DNA of 7,618 nt from Bacillota bacterium (GTDB lineage: Bacteria; Bacillota; Sulfobacillia; Sulfobacillales; Sulfobacillaceae). The position numbers and the translations under genes were made by a program. The DNA lies in the NCBI GenBank assembly GCA_021820675.1, contig JAKADI010000066.1:1-7618 (forward strand), in the 5' to 3' direction. This document shows, piece by piece, positions 6,829 through 7,618 of this stretch. The notes beneath the pieces were generated by a model. That model was not told the DNA's origin, searched no databases, and saw only the letters and a list, made by a program, of their open reading frames with translations. The first letter of the stretch is position 1, and each line of letters opens with the position of its first letter.

Positions 6829-7287
6829 TCATGAGGCTGTATGTCCTTCAGACAATGCTTTGACGGCTTCTACGATTTGTGTCGAAATCTCTACAAATTT
6901 GTTGAGGCTCTCATCGGGCAATGTGTCTAAGGCTTGAGCCAAAGCACTATCTTGCCACGGTTTAAGTGTGTCCAACATGTTTTTCCCTTGTGGTGTTAAG
7001 CTGACCCAAATACGCCTGCGGTCCTCTCGGTCGATGTTGCGTTCGATCAGTTGTCGGTTTTCGAGTCGCTCTAGCACGCGCGTCAAGGATGTGGGGGATA
7101 AGCTCAACTTTTTCGCGAGATCTCCGGCTTGCATGGGGCGCACATGGAGAATTCGTAAACACCGGAATTGGGTTAAGGTAATCTCTAATGCCTGCCATAA
7201 TTCCACCAACATTGGCTCCCCAATGATACTGATAATGTTCATGATGGACTTATAAGCCTGGGTTTTGGCTGACAAGTTATCATCCAT
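6829..7287 (-). CDS. MarR-family transcriptional regulator
   Basis: Encodes 152 residues, the usual MarR length. The ATG at 7287 is seven bases after AAGGGGTG. The winged helix-turn-helix is complete: ITLTQFRCLRIL at 36-47 leads into the domain, AGDLAKKLSLSPTSLTRVLE at 54-73 is the helix-turn-helix with its recognition helix, and the wing is NIDREDRRRIWVSLTPQGK at 84-102, with the conserved D-R-x-D-R-R. The flanking N- and C-terminal helices (about 5-35 and 105-145) should form the dimer interface. MarR proteins are dimeric repressors usually released by small aromatic or lipophilic ligands or by oxidation; Cys43 is the only cysteine. The gene is on the same strand as the MFS exporter, with transposon debris between, and is divergent from two small plus-strand ORFs. 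It probably represses its own promoter. Confidence 0.93.
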   Translation of the reverse strand: MDDNLSAKTQAYKSIMNIISIIGEPMLVELWQALEITLTQFRCLRILHVRPMQAGDLAKKLSLSPTSLTRVLERLENRQLIERNIDREDRRRIWVSLTPQGKNMLDTLKPWQDSALAQALDTLPDESLNKFVEISTQIVEAVKALSEGHTAS

Positions 7288-7331
7288 TCCTCTTCACCCC
7301 TTTTACTTGATCGTGCGGCAATATTTCTCCG

Positions 7332-7344
7332 ATTGTCAATTATA
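7332..7344 (-). promoter_or_regulatory. marR promoter -10 overlapped by a small palindrome
   Basis: On the minus strand a perfect TATAAT lies at 7344-7339, about 50 bases upstream of the marR ATG. The near-consensus -35 expected about 17 bases away is not visible (TTTCGC, two of six). The palindrome ATTG-T-CAAT (7332-7340) overlaps the -10 box, a suitable place for autorepression by a MarR dimer. The half-sites are only four bases long, so the operator call is tentative. Confidence 0.4.
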
Positions 7345-7397
7345 TCATCTACAGCAGAAGAGCGAAAGTTATGCTTTCTGGAGAAGGGTGACAAACA

Positions 7398-7535
7398 ATG
7401 GAAATCAGTGCAAAACTGGAGAATTTGCTGACTGACCCCCGCTTGCCACAACGCGTAGTATTCATAGTCTCGTACCATATTATAGGTTGGATGCGCAGTG
7501 CCAATATTTTCCTTCAACAAAAATTCCTGGGGTGA
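7398..7535 (+). CDS. Small ORF (45 residues) divergent from marR, one possible membrane segment
   Basis: An AAGGGTG site lies seven bases before the ATG at 7398. The product starts MEISAKLENLLTDPRLPQ, continues with the hydrophobic stretch RVVFIVSYHIIGWM, and ends QQKFLG at TGA 7533-7535. The next ORF starts four bases later, an operon-like spacing. No family is recognised. Beyond its stop the same frame reads NALIVHVDTGYHGDYAPSN, which looks protein-like and loosely recalls the V-x-HV strand of isochorismatase-type hydrolases. The ORF may therefore be part of a decayed longer gene rather than a real small protein. Confidence 0.35.
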   Translation: MEISAKLENLLTDPRLPQRVVFIVSYHIIGWMRSANIFLQQKFLG

Positions 7536-7539
7536 CCCG

Positions 7540-7618
7540 ATGGTTGTGATGTTCTACGTAACGCTCTCATTGTGCATGTCGATACAGGTTATCATGGGGA
7601 CTATGCGCCGTCGAATTC
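7540..7618 (+). CDS. Partial ORF at right edge, hydrophobic N-terminus
   Basis: GGGGTGA lies just before the ATG at 7540, and the frame is open for 26 codons to the window edge. The start reads MVVMFYVTLSLCMSIQVIMG and then TMRRRI, a plausible first membrane helix followed by positive residues. It competes with the alternative frame described for the preceding ORF, so only sequence beyond the window can decide. A membrane protein controlled by the divergent MarR would make sense. Confidence 0.3.
   Translation, partial: MVVMFYVTLSLCMSIQVIMGTMRRRI

Noticed and set aside
7239..7520. 93-codon minus-strand ORF with MLKENIGTAHPTYNM
   Set aside because: It overlaps the marR start, ribosome site and -10 box, begins with TTG and has no ribosome site of its own.

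Overview
The window looks like a chromosomal accessory stretch from a Gram-positive bacterium. The supporting signs are strong AGGAGG-type ribosome sites, a GTG start, a lipobox lipoprotein with a Ser/Thr/Pro-rich linker, and a DUF1906-type protein. The mix of a PIG-V-like mannosyltransferase, a DUF1906 protein, an STP-rich lipoprotein and moderate GC reminds me of Sulfobacillus-like acidophilic Bacillota. That placement is an inference from gene style, not an identification.

Almost every real gene is on the minus strand. From left to right: a PIG-V-like membrane mannosyltransferase cut by the window edge (1-998); an intact secreted lipoprotein of unknown function (1198-2154); a strong hairpin terminator (2367-2404); a DUF1906 gene broken by a one-base frameshift (2420-3069); a 576-base gap rich in inverted repeats (3070-3645); and an intact 14-helix DHA2-type MFS exporter with its own hairpin terminator (3646-5007).

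Upstream of the exporter, 5083-6800 is a graveyard. It holds the frameshifted 3' end of an unrecognised gene, an ISKra4-like transposase remnant on the minus strand, and an IS1182-like transposase remnant on the plus strand, the two lying head to head. A short ORF with a good ribosome site lies at the far side, just after an intact MarR-type regulator (6829-7287). Two small plus-strand ORFs start divergently from marR and run into the right edge.

The simplest story is that MarR and the exporter once formed a co-directional MarR-X-MFS locus, of the kind common in drug and solvent resistance, and that transposon insertions and decay destroyed the gene or genes between them. The MarR, MFS, lipoprotein and mannosyltransferase frames remain open, while everything between MarR and MFS, and also the DUF1906 gene, carries frameshifts. 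I found no tRNA, rRNA, CRISPR array or phage genes. No clearly new multi-gene system is visible; the unrecognised protein fragment and the broken MarR-MFS locus are the best leads.
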